A DNA stretch of 64,000 bases from Halorientalis salina (GTDB lineage: Archaea; Halobacteriota; Halobacteria; Halobacteriales; Haloarculaceae), in the NCBI RefSeq assembly GCF_005049285.1, contig NZ_SOSC01000001.1, positions 1 through 64,000 of the forward strand, in the 5' to 3' direction. Shown in pieces: positions 42,779-50,439 of the stretch. A program made the position numbers and the translations under genes. The notes below the pieces were generated by a model. That model was not told the DNA's origin, did not search any database, and saw only the letters and a program-made list of their open reading frames with translations. Every line of letters starts with the position of its first letter. Positions within the stretch are counted from its first letter, which is position 1.

Positions 42779-44101
42779 TTACTTCGTTCGCGGCTGTGTC
42801 CCGACCGCATCGAGAAATCGGTCGAACGCCCCGCTCTCCGGATGGACATGTGCATACGTGCCGACCGTTCGGTACTCCGTCAACCCGTCCTGTTCGTCGA
42901 CGATGCCGTCGCCGCGTTCTACGTCGAAGGCGAACGTGGCGTCCCGGTCGACGCTCGCGCTGCTGTAGTGGAATTCGTGCCCACGAAGGTAGCTGCCATC
43001 AGATGCGGTCAGCGTGTCGGTCTTCGCCCGGAATTCCACGTGGTCGAGCGCCTGGTAGCGGTCGTGCATCTCCACGTCGGACGGGAGGACCCCGGCCATC
43101 TCGCCGCGCTGGCCATCGGCCGTCGTCAGCGATTCGCTGAGGGCCATCAGGCCACCGCACTCGCCCAGTACTGGGAGACCGTCGCTGGCCCGGTCGCCAA
43201 TGGTGTCGAGTGCCGGGCTCTCCGCCAGTTCCTCGACGTGGAGTTCCGGATAGCCGCCGGGGAGGTACACCCCGTCGCAGTCGGGGAGGTCGTCGCCCGC
43301 CGTTGGGGCGAACGTCACCACGTCGGCGGCCTCCCGGAGCCGTTCGATCGTCGCCGGATACCGGAAGCAAAACGCCGCGTCGTCGGCGACCGCGATGCGT
43401 GCGTCGGCGCTCGCAACTGGTTCGTCGTCACCGGTCGATTCCGGCGGCTCACGGGCGATATCGAGCAACTGGTCGGTCCGGAGGGGCTCGCCGGCCCCGG
43501 ACAGCGTCTCGTCGTCCAGCGGGGATTCCGACCCCATGTGGAGTCCGAGATGCCGGTCCGGGATCTCCAGGTCCGGGGTGGGCGGAATCCGACCGAGATA
43601 GGCGAGGTCGTCGGGGAGCGCGTCTCGGATGCCCTCGGCGTGACGGCCGCCGTGCGCACGCTGGGCGATGACTCCGGCAACGTCGATATCTCGGTCGATC
43701 GCGCTCGCATACTCCTGGAAACCCAGCGCCGTCGCGGCGACGCTCTCCATCCCGGCCTTGGCGTCGACCACCAGCACGACCGGGATGTCCAGCGCCTCGG
43801 CGACCATCGCCGTGCTGGAGCAGTCGCCGTCGTAGAGTCCCATAACGCCCTCGACGACGCAAACGTCGCCAGTACCGCGGTGATAGTTCCGCCGAAGTCC
43901 GTCCTCGCCTTCCAGCCACAGGTCCAGCGTCCGCGACGGGGTGTCCGCTACGACGGTATGATGGCTCGGATCGATGAAGTCGGGACCTGCCTTCGCGGGT
44001 TGAACGGCGTGGCCCGCGCCCTGCAGTGCGCGAATCGTCGCCAGCGTCGCGACGGTCTTCCCGACCCCGGATTTCGTCCCCGCCAGCACGAAACCCTTCA
44101 C
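42779..44101 (-). CDS. cbiA: Cobyrinate a,c-diamide synthase CbiA
   Basis: The 440-residue protein starts at GTG 44101 with KGFVLAGTKSGVGKTVATLA (P-loop of the BioD-like synthetase domain). It continues VEGVMGLYDGDCSSTAMVAE and ends in a class I glutamine amidotransferase domain with the nucleophile Cys in LPVLGECGGLMALS and an LRGHEFHYS site. It amidates cobyrinic acid in B12 synthesis. The GTG overlaps the cobT stop (GTGA). The rest of the pathway is not in the window. Confidence 0.92.
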   Translation of the reverse strand: MKGFVLAGTKSGVGKTVATLATIRALQGAGHAVQPAKAGPDFIDPSHHTVVADTPSRTLDLWLEGEDGLRRNYHRGTGDVCVVEGVMGLYDGDCSSTAMVAEALDIPVVLVVDAKAGMESVAATALGFQEYASAIDRDIDVAGVIAQRAHGGRHAEGIRDALPDDLAYLGRIPPTPDLEIPDRHLGLHMGSESPLDDETLSGAGEPLRTDQLLDIAREPPESTGDDEPVASADARIAVADDAAFCFRYPATIERLREAADVVTFAPTAGDDLPDCDGVYLPGGYPELHVEELAESPALDTIGDRASDGLPVLGECGGLMALSESLTTADGQRGEMAGVLPSDVEMHDRYQALDHVEFRAKTDTLTASDGSYLRGHEFHYSSASVDRDATFAFDVERGDGIVDEQDGLTEYRTVGTYAHVHPESGAFDRFLDAVGTQPRTK

Positions 44102-45108
44102 GGCTCCGCCTCCGTCACGTCGCTGTCGAGCAGCCGATCGTACACCGTCAGGACTCGCTGGCGGACATCGGCCATCGGCAGCGATGCCTGTTCGGCCAGT
44201 GCTAGCGCACCGCCCATTCCGACGCCCTCCTTGGCCTCGCCGGCGACGTAGGCGTTCGTCGCGGGATGGTCGATGGTCTCGAAGCCTGGGTCGGTCACGG
44301 TCACATCCACGTCGAGCGTCGACGCGGCATCCCGGAGCTCGATCGACTCGTCGTCGGCGACGAACGAGGTCGTCGCCAGCGAAATCGGTCCCTCGATCCC
44401 GTAGTGACGGGCAGCCGCGGCCGCGGCGAGCATCTGGGTTCCGCCCGCGAGCGTAACTGCCGTGTCGGACTCGACGAGACCCCGTATTAGCCCCGTCATC
44501 GTCGCCAGCACCGGATCGCCCATCCGGCGGAGGGCGACGTTCGGTTCCCCCGCCGCACCGCCGGGTTCGACGTCGCTCGCGGTCAGTCCCGCCGAGACGA
44601 CCGACTCCTTCAGTTCCAGGGGGTTCTCGGGCAGCGACGAGGAGACGGTCGCTTCCTCGCCGAGCGCCCGTAGCACGCCCAGCGCCGTCGTCGTTCCGCC
44701 GGGAATCGTCTCCGCGAGGTACACCGCGTCGTCGGGGATCGCCTGCCCGAACTGCCGTGCAGCGGCGACGAGTCCCTGGGCCGCCGGCACGGGGTCCTGT
44801 TCGCGAACGTCGCCCCCCGTCCGCGCCCCGACCGTGACCGTCGGTGCTCCGCTCGGTTCCGCCAATCCGCCGTCGACCACGGTCACGTCGAGATGCAGTA
44901 GCTCCGCGACCGCTCGGGTGACGACGGCCGGCGTCGGACACCCAGTCGGGCTAACCGGCACCACCGGCGCGCGCACCGGCTCGCCGTACGTGACGATCTC
45001 GGCATCGGCACCTGGCGTGTGAACCATCGCCTCCGGGTCCGCGCCTGCGGCACTGATACCGTCGATGGCGGCCGTCTCTGTGGTGCCCGCGACAAGTACG
45101 AGACGCAT
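44098..45108 (-). CDS. cobT: Nicotinate mononucleotide-dependent phosphoribosyltransferase, archaeal CobT (UPF0284)
   Basis: The 336-residue protein begins MRLVLVAGTTETAAIDGISA and has VPVSPTGCPTPAVVTRAVAE, YLAETIPGGTTTALGVLRAL, and TLAGGTQMLAAAAAARHYG near the C-terminus. These are typical of the archaeal CobT-like group TIGR00303. It is expected to activate the lower-ligand base of cobamides. It is first in a two-gene unit with cbiA; an AT-rich promoter with AAGTATACTT lies upstream. Confidence 0.88.
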   Translation of the reverse strand: MRLVLVAGTTETAAIDGISAAGADPEAMVHTPGADAEIVTYGEPVRAPVVPVSPTGCPTPAVVTRAVAELLHLDVTVVDGGLAEPSGAPTVTVGARTGGDVREQDPVPAAQGLVAAARQFGQAIPDDAVYLAETIPGGTTTALGVLRALGEEATVSSSLPENPLELKESVVSAGLTASDVEPGGAAGEPNVALRRMGDPVLATMTGLIRGLVESDTAVTLAGGTQMLAAAAAARHYGIEGPISLATTSFVADDESIELRDAASTLDVDVTVTDPGFETIDHPATNAYVAGEAKEGVGMGGALALAEQASLPMADVRQRVLTVYDRLLDSDVTEAEP

Positions 45109-45150
45109 CTACCAGTCCTCCGCGAGCCGAGTTGCTTCCATACTCGTTGC

Positions 45151-45172
45151 GTTAACACAAGTATACTTTAAC
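45151..45172 (-). promoter_or_regulatory. Promoter/operator region of cobT-cbiA with AAGTATACTT palindrome
   Basis: GTTAA...TTTAAC frames the perfect 10-bp palindrome AAGTATACTT (45159-45168) about 50 bases ahead of the cobT ATG. The AT-rich core could serve as TATA and operator. A cobalamin riboswitch is not seen. Confidence 0.4.
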
Positions 45173-45211
45173 TCATGTGCTCGCGGCCGCGGCGACTGTT
45201 TCGTCGGTTGA

Positions 45212-45218
45212 TTTATAC
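45212..45218 (+). promoter_or_regulatory. TATA box of the 75-residue DUF7385-like gene
   Basis: TTTATAC is centred about 27 bases before the ATG at 45242, the standard spacing for a leaderless haloarchaeal transcript. Confidence 0.6.
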
Positions 45219-45241
45219 ACGCCGGGTCGCCCATGTGAAAC

Positions 45242-45469
45242 ATGGAAGATTACGACGAACTGGTGTCATCGCTGACGCCGCGACAGGAGAGCGACTCGGT
45301 CAGCATCTACCAGAACACCGTCGGACTCGCGTGTCCGGCCTGCGAGGAGGCCTTCGACAACCTCATCGTCTGCAAAGCCGAGTTCAACTCGCTCGAACTC
45401 GACTTCGCGATGGACATCTGCACCGCTACCCACGACGGTAATCCGCTCCTTTTCACCCACAAGCACTGA
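45242..45469 (+). CDS. Small haloarchaeal DUF7385-like zinc-binding protein (75 residues)
   Basis: The product begins MEDYDELVSSLTPRQESDSV and contains GLACPACEEAFDNLIVCKAE, a Cys-x2-Cys pair with a further Cys, and ends LLFTHKH. The pattern suggests one zinc site (CPAC plus C/H at the end). It matches my recollection of the haloarchaeal DUF7385 family; function unknown. It is divergent from cobT and convergent with the NFACT gene. Confidence 0.7.
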   Translation: MEDYDELVSSLTPRQESDSVSIYQNTVGLACPACEEAFDNLIVCKAEFNSLELDFAMDICTATHDGNPLLFTHKH

Positions 45470-45481
45470 TCCGTCCGGTCC

Positions 45482-47662
45482 TCACTCCTCGACGATCCGA
45501 CTCCCGCCCGGGGGCAGGAACTCCTGAATGCGGTCGGGGCTGGCGACTTTCCGGACGAACGTCTCGTCGGCGAACCGGCCCTTCAGCTCCCGGTAACACA
45601 TCTTCGCCATGTCGTTTTGCGCGTACTGGCCGGGTTCGACACGGATTGCCGTCTCGGTGTCGGGGAGGATGGCCGTCGGCGGCCCGCCGATGACCCGGGT
45701 GTCCGGCTCACAGCGGATGCCGACCGCAACCTCGGCTTCCACGTCCCGGAAGTACTCGCGGTCGCCCCTGATAGCGAACCCGCCCTTTTCGAGGTACTCG
45801 CCGCTCTCCGGGGTTTTCGAGACCTGGTCGGGGTCGACCATGTACACGTCGTCGGCGAACTTCCCTTCCTTCCAGACCGACGAGTAGGCGAGCGCGAACT
45901 GTGCGGCCTCGTCGAGCGTCGACTGGGGGAAATCCACGTCACGGGCGGGTTCGCTGGGACCGGTGGCCTTGAGAATCGTCACCGGACCGCCGTGAGCCTG
46001 GGCGTGGAAGAACTTGTCGCCACCGCTCATGTACTTCTTGACCAGTTCCTCGTTCTGGTCGGCGTTGCGCCCGCCGATGACGAGGAAGTCGTCGCTGGTG
46101 CGGAACCAGCGGTACTCCTCGTACCAGTGTTCGGACTGGCGCACCGGAATCGACGCCTTCGAGAGCCAGTCGACGTCCTCGATCTCCTCGTCTTCCTCGG
46201 CCGGCTCCCCGTCGCTGTCTTCCTGTTCCCACTCCTCGCGGCGCTGTTCGATCTCCGCCAACTCCTCGCGCTGGTCCTCGATGGCGGCCTCTGCGCCCTC
46301 CTTTTTCTCCTCGATGCGTTTGGCCTCGGTATATCGCTGGTCGGCGTTCTTCTCGACGCCCATCGTCGTGTCGACCGTCACGCGGTGGTCACCGAGTTCG
46401 ATGGTGACCGTCCCCTGGCTTCCGTCGACGCCCTGGACGGCTTCTGCGGCGTCGATCCCCTGTTCGGCCCCTTGCTCGAACTTCTCGGCGATGTCGTCCC
46501 AGGGCACGTCCTCGGCGCGTGCGGCCTGCACCGTCGAGAGGATTTCGTCGACGAGGTCGTAGTTCGCGTACAGGAGTTCGGCCTTCTCGCGTTCGGCCTC
46601 GGCCTCGGACTCGAAGTCCTCGATGGCACCCTCCTGCTGGGCGATGATGCGTTTTTTCTTCTCGATTTCGGCCTCGAAATCCGGTCGCTGGCGACTGCCG
46701 CCGGTGCTCTCGTCTTCCCCGGCCGCCTTGCGCTCGTCGGCGTCGAAGTTCGTATAGTAGTCGTCCAGCGCCTCGGTGAAGGTGTCGAAGGCCTCGCTCG
46801 GCCGGTCCTCGTACTCTTCCATCGGGATCGGCGTCACGTCGACGCGAGGCCCGCGGTCGCTCTCGTTCCCGTCGCCTTCCTCGTCCTCGCTGTCGTCACC
46901 CTCGCCGTCGTCCGGCGCGTAGTACACTCTCGGGTCGAGGTCGGCGCTGGCGATGCGATCCCGGAGGTCTTCGATGACGCGGAACAGCGCTTCGTAATCG
47001 GATTCGTCGGCGTCCGCGATGGCCTTGGTTTTCTCGACGCCGGCGCGGGTACACAGTTCCTCGCCCCAGAAGCCCCCGAAGTCCAGTTGCGTCGCGAGCG
47101 TGCGCACCACGTCGCTGTCCGAGTCGTCCATCCGGGCGACGAAGGCCTCGAAGTCTGCCGTGAGCGGATTGAAACGGGCGGAGGGGAACTCGTACTGCGA
47201 GCCGGGCGCGACGGTTCGGGATTTGAGTCGCACGGTTTCGAGGCAGTCGATCACCTCGCCGTTGGTGTCGAGGACGGCGACGTTCCCGTCCCCGAACAGT
47301 TCCGCGACGATGGTCGTGTCCTGGTCCTCGCGCTCGAAGTGGAACTCGACGATGCGGTCGAACTGGTACTGCTCGATGCCGACGAGGTCCGCCCCTGACA
47401 GGCGGTTCCGCAACATCATCGCGAAGTTCGGCGGCCGTCCCGGGGCGTCCGGGACGTTCTCCTGGGCGGCGACGCGAATGTGTTTGGTATCGCCCACGTC
47501 GACGAGCAGTTCCACGCGGCCCCGATCGAAGTCCCGGCACTTGAGCCGGACGAGGCCGTCGTCGTAGAGGTAGGCCTTGTCCGCCTTCGCGCCCTCGTAG
47601 CGCCCCAACTCGCCGGTCAGCGCCGCGAGGTCGACGCTGGTGAGCTCCCGCTTTCGGTCCAT
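45482..47662 (-). CDS. rqcH: NFACT/RqcH-type ribosome quality-control protein (NEMF homologue)
   Basis: The 726-residue protein has the NFACT-N domain from residue 1 (MDRKRELTSVDLAALTGELG and LVGIEQYQFDRIVEFHF). A long coiled coil follows at about 340-480, rich in E, K and R. The NFACT-R domain lies near the C-terminus (EEYRWFRTSDDFLVIGGRNA, GGDKFFHAQAHGGPVTILKA). In bacteria and eukaryotes RqcH/NEMF binds obstructed large subunits carrying peptidyl-tRNA and adds tails to stalled chains; the archaeal member is inferred to do the same. ATG 47662 is supported by the N-domain start. Confidence 0.9.
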   Translation of the reverse strand: MDRKRELTSVDLAALTGELGRYEGAKADKAYLYDDGLVRLKCRDFDRGRVELLVDVGDTKHIRVAAQENVPDAPGRPPNFAMMLRNRLSGADLVGIEQYQFDRIVEFHFEREDQDTTIVAELFGDGNVAVLDTNGEVIDCLETVRLKSRTVAPGSQYEFPSARFNPLTADFEAFVARMDDSDSDVVRTLATQLDFGGFWGEELCTRAGVEKTKAIADADESDYEALFRVIEDLRDRIASADLDPRVYYAPDDGEGDDSEDEEGDGNESDRGPRVDVTPIPMEEYEDRPSEAFDTFTEALDDYYTNFDADERKAAGEDESTGGSRQRPDFEAEIEKKKRIIAQQEGAIEDFESEAEAEREKAELLYANYDLVDEILSTVQAARAEDVPWDDIAEKFEQGAEQGIDAAEAVQGVDGSQGTVTIELGDHRVTVDTTMGVEKNADQRYTEAKRIEEKKEGAEAAIEDQREELAEIEQRREEWEQEDSDGEPAEEDEEIEDVDWLSKASIPVRQSEHWYEEYRWFRTSDDFLVIGGRNADQNEELVKKYMSGGDKFFHAQAHGGPVTILKATGPSEPARDVDFPQSTLDEAAQFALAYSSVWKEGKFADDVYMVDPDQVSKTPESGEYLEKGGFAIRGDREYFRDVEAEVAVGIRCEPDTRVIGGPPTAILPDTETAIRVEPGQYAQNDMAKMCYRELKGRFADETFVRKVASPDRIQEFLPPGGSRIVEE

Positions 47663-47738
47663 ACTGTGGGGTTCAGCGGGCGCCCAAAGAGGGTGTCGTT
47701 CGGCCTTGGACAGTCCAGTGGGCGGGCTGACGGCGCAT

Positions 47739-48773
47739 TCACGCCCTCCCAGCGATCCGCTCGCCGGTCTCCAGCCCACACCGGAGCGCGGCGTGAACGC
47801 GCGCCTCCCCCGCCACCCAGTCCCCGGCGAAAAACAGGTCGTGTTCCGTCGCCCGTTCGCGCAGGTCGTCGTCGAACGTCCCGTCAGGCTGGGCGTAGCG
47901 CCAGTGCTGGGTGTCCGTCCAGTCCGGCTTCGCCAGGTCGACGTTGTCTACCAGGTCGGCCACCAGATCCGAGGCCGCGTCCGTCAGTTCGGTGTCGGGG
48001 ATGTCGTAGTTCTCGACCGACCAGTCGGGACTCATCTGGGCGACGAGCAGTCCCTCACCGTCCGAGACGTGGCCGTCCTTGCACCCTTCATTGGACACCC
48101 AGCCGACGTCGTGGTCCTTGTCCGTGTTGACCAGCGCGTAGTAGGGCCATTCGACCTCGAAGGGGTAGTGCAGGACGGCCGAAACGATGGTTCGATAGGG
48201 AATCCCCGCGGTTTTGCGCCGGAGTTCGCGGCAGAGCCGGTGTTCCCAGTTGGCGGCTCCGAACAGGTCGGAGGTCTGTGGGGCCGGGGGCGTGAGCAAG
48301 AGTGCATCGAAGGTGCCGAGGTTCGAGTTCTGGTCGTCCCGGAGTTGCCAGCCGCCGTCGGCGCGCACCGGTTCCTCGACGCGGACGCCGTTTTCGACCG
48401 TCGCATCGGTTTCGGCGAACAGTCGCTTCCCGAGTTGGGTGATCCCCGCCTCGTAGGTCCACTTGTGTTCGTCCGCGTCCCGTCCTTCCGAGATCGTCCC
48501 CTCGACGTCGAAGGTCCAGATCGGTTCCTCGATGTCCACGAGGCCGTCGTCGTCGATGGTCCCCGTGATGAGATCGGACACGCGGTCGTCGCCGGCTTTG
48601 ACGTAGTTCGCCCCGTAGTCGTAGGTACAGCCGTTCTTCCGGCGCGTGGCCGCCCGTCCACAGACGCCGCGGCTCTTCTCGAACACCGTCACGTCGACGT
48701 TCGCGTCCCGAAGTGCGTACGCCGCGCCGGCTCCCGCGGCACCGGCACCGACGATCGCTACCTCGTCAGTCAT
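47739..48773 (-). CDS. FAD-dependent oxidoreductase, renalase-like
   Basis: The 344-residue protein has the FAD dinucleotide fold VAIVGAGAAGAGAAYALRDA and the second motif SRGVCGRAATRR...YDYGANY as in renalase/amine oxidase-like proteins. It has a C-terminal FAD-binding FFAGDWVAGEARVHAALRCG. Renalase-type enzymes oxidise dihydropyridine nucleotides. Substrate not known. ATG 48773; the longer frame from 48815 is not supported. Confidence 0.85.
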   Translation of the reverse strand: MTDEVAIVGAGAAGAGAAYALRDANVDVTVFEKSRGVCGRAATRRKNGCTYDYGANYVKAGDDRVSDLITGTIDDDGLVDIEEPIWTFDVEGTISEGRDADEHKWTYEAGITQLGKRLFAETDATVENGVRVEEPVRADGGWQLRDDQNSNLGTFDALLLTPPAPQTSDLFGAANWEHRLCRELRRKTAGIPYRTIVSAVLHYPFEVEWPYYALVNTDKDHDVGWVSNEGCKDGHVSDGEGLLVAQMSPDWSVENYDIPDTELTDAASDLVADLVDNVDLAKPDWTDTQHWRYAQPDGTFDDDLRERATEHDLFFAGDWVAGEARVHAALRCGLETGERIAGRA

Positions 48774-48897
48774 AGCTCGAAAGTCGGCCCCGACCGTGAG
48801 AAAACTTCCGTTCACTCGTACGGCGTACTGTCGCTGTGTACTCCTCCAATCGCCAGCGGTTGGCGATTGATGCGGCGAAGACCGACAGCAGTCCGTC

Positions 48898-49650
48898 TCA
48901 GAGCGTCTCTGCCAGCCGACGAACTGCGTCGGCTCCGCCGCGGATCAGCGGCGTTCCGTGTCCCATGCAGGCCAACTCGAACTCACCGGAGCGATCAGAA
49001 AACCGTCGGATACTCTCCCCGATCCGGTCCATGTCGTAGGAATCCAGCCAGAACGGCGGCGTCAACTCGCCCTCGTCCTCCCAGACGAGGTCGCCGAGAA
49101 AGGCCGCTCCCTCGTCGTGGACGTAGACAGTGTGACCGGGATTGTGGCCGGGCGTGTGGTAGGCCGTGAACCGGCCGATCCGATCGCCGTCAGCGACGGA
49201 CTCGACGGTCACGTCGTCCGGGAGCGGCGCGACGTGGCGGACGAGGCGGTGGAACAGCCCCTTGTGGTGGAGCAGTCCGGGATCGTCGCTCCCGTCCAGC
49301 AGCCGCACGTCGGCCCCACCCAGGTACACTGGTGCCCGCAACTCGTCTTCGATGCGGTTCAGCCCCATCGTGTGATCGAGATCGTAATGCGTCAACAGGA
49401 CGCGATCGACGTCGCCGACGCTGTACCCGGCGTCCGCGAGTTCCGAGCGGATGGGCTTGAGATTCCAGAACAGTCCGGCGTCGACGAGCGTGACGCCACT
49501 CTCGTCGGCCGCAGTCGTTCCGCCGTCCGCCGTCTGCCCGTCCCCGAAAATCGAACCGTCGGTATCGTCGACGAGATAGGCGTTCGTCGCAAGCGGCGGG
49601 AGCAACCCCAGATCCAGAAACCACACGCCGTCAGCCAACTGCGTTGCCAT
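48898..49650 (-). CDS. Metallo-beta-lactamase fold hydrolase
   Basis: The 250-residue protein has the MBL layout: DLGLLPPLATNAYLVDD, the metal motif LTHYDLDHTMGLNRI, then HTPGHNPGHTVYVHD and FLGDLVWEDEGE, and a terminal MGHGTPLIR. The metal motif reads H-Y-D-L-D-H, so the second His of H-x-H-x-D-H is Asp; metal binding may differ. Substrate unknown. It lies upstream of, and in the same direction as, the renalase-like gene. Confidence 0.85.
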   Translation of the reverse strand: MATQLADGVWFLDLGLLPPLATNAYLVDDTDGSIFGDGQTADGGTTAADESGVTLVDAGLFWNLKPIRSELADAGYSVGDVDRVLLTHYDLDHTMGLNRIEDELRAPVYLGGADVRLLDGSDDPGLLHHKGLFHRLVRHVAPLPDDVTVESVADGDRIGRFTAYHTPGHNPGHTVYVHDEGAAFLGDLVWEDEGELTPPFWLDSYDMDRIGESIRRFSDRSGEFELACMGHGTPLIRGGADAVRRLAETL

Positions 49651-49775
49651 CGCTCGGTCTTAGGGCCCGGAGCGGAAAAAGTCGCTCCCTGGATACGTGT
49701 CCAGGTCACGACGCTGGCATCGGTCTCTCGCCTCCCATCTCGGGGCTTCTTGACGCTGGCGTGGGTCCGACCCGT

Positions 49776-50141
49776 ATGAGACGGAAACTCTACCTCATCG
49801 CCGGCCTCGTTCTCGCGGTCTCGTCGTTCCCCACGCTCGTACTCATCCCCGACCTCTCACTGCTGGACCAGGTCGGTAGCGCCCTCACTGGCCTCGGCGG
49901 CCTCCTGTTCGTCGCCGCCGCACTCAGTGACCGATCCGTACTCGACTCCTCGTCCGTCGAGTGGTTCCACCTCGCGGGTGCCGGCGATATCGCGATCGGC
50001 CTCGGACTGCCGACCTCGCTGGCGGCGACGAGCGACGATATCGTCCTCGTCGGGGCCGCGTCCCTCGCCGGCCTCGTCCTCGTCATCATCGGCATGGACA
50101 TGCTCCGCGGCGGCGAGTACGTCGACGTCAGCGGCCGCTGA
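49776..50141 (+). CDS. Small four-helix membrane protein
   Basis: From ATG 49776 the 121-residue product shows four hydrophobic stretches: LYLIAGLVLAVSSFPTLVLI, ALTGLGGLLFVAAAL, LAGAGDIAIGLGLPTSLAAT and VLVGAASLAGLVLVIIGMDM. No signature of a known transporter is seen. It ends next to the duplicated 3' end of elp3. Function unknown. Confidence 0.65.
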   Translation: MRRKLYLIAGLVLAVSSFPTLVLIPDLSLLDQVGSALTGLGGLLFVAAALSDRSVLDSSSVEWFHLAGAGDIAIGLGLPTSLAATSDDIVLVGAASLAGLVLVIIGMDMLRGGEYVDVSGR

Positions 50142-50154
50142 GAACCCTCGGACG

Positions 50155-50184
50155 CTACAACCGCTTCGAGACGTACGGTCCGTC
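50155..50184 (-). repeat. Copy of the elp3 3' end (30 bp), outer direct repeat
   Basis: This 30-base stretch matches 50410-50439 with two mismatches. On the minus strand it encodes the last residues of Elp3 plus stop (DGPYVSKRL and stop), although the gene now ends at the inner copy. The two copies flank a 225-base insert and look like a target duplication or attachment-type repeat. Confidence 0.8.
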
Positions 50185-50207
50185 CGTGCATGACCTTTTT
50201 CGTCGGC

Positions 50208-50378
50208 GGGGTCGCTCACTTCGTTCCCGACCCTCTTCTCGCAAAAGCTGTTCCCGCGAGCTTGCGAGCGGGAGCTTGTCAGAGCTTGCTCTGACAGTGG
50301 ACCAAAACGGCCGCTCGCTCTCCGCCTCGCGGCTTCGCCGCTCGTCCGTCCCGAGATGCTCGTTGTACTCGCATCTCG
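50208..50378. repeat. Hairpin-rich insert between the elp3 end duplications
   Basis: Several inverted repeats follow one another: GGGTCG...CGACCC (about 50209-50233), near-palindromic TCCCGCGAGC/GCGAGCGGGA (about 50252-50273), TGTCAGAGC-TT-GCTCTGACA (50277-50296, perfect 9 bp), GCGGC-TTC-GCCGC, and CGAGATGC...GCATCTCG (50352-50378, perfect 8 bp). It encodes no protein. It resembles intergenic MITE-like or REP-like blocks containing TCGCTCACTTCGTTC that occur in haloarchaea. Confidence 0.65.
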
Positions 50379-50409
50379 CGTCGCTCCCGGTACAACTGGT
50401 AACGACTGC

Positions 50410-50439
50410 CTACAGCCGCTTCGAGACGTACGGCCCGTC
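50410..50439 (-). repeat. Copy of the elp3 3' end (30 bp), inner direct repeat
   Basis: This copy is the real end of the elp3 reading frame (DGPYVSKRL then stop). It pairs with 50155-50184, 255 bases away in the same orientation, with two base differences. Confidence 0.85.

Noticed and set aside
45617-47398. 593-codon open frame antisense to the RqcH/NFACT gene
   Set aside because: The sense gene has clear NFACT domains; the antisense product is a repetitive V/L/D-rich shadow.
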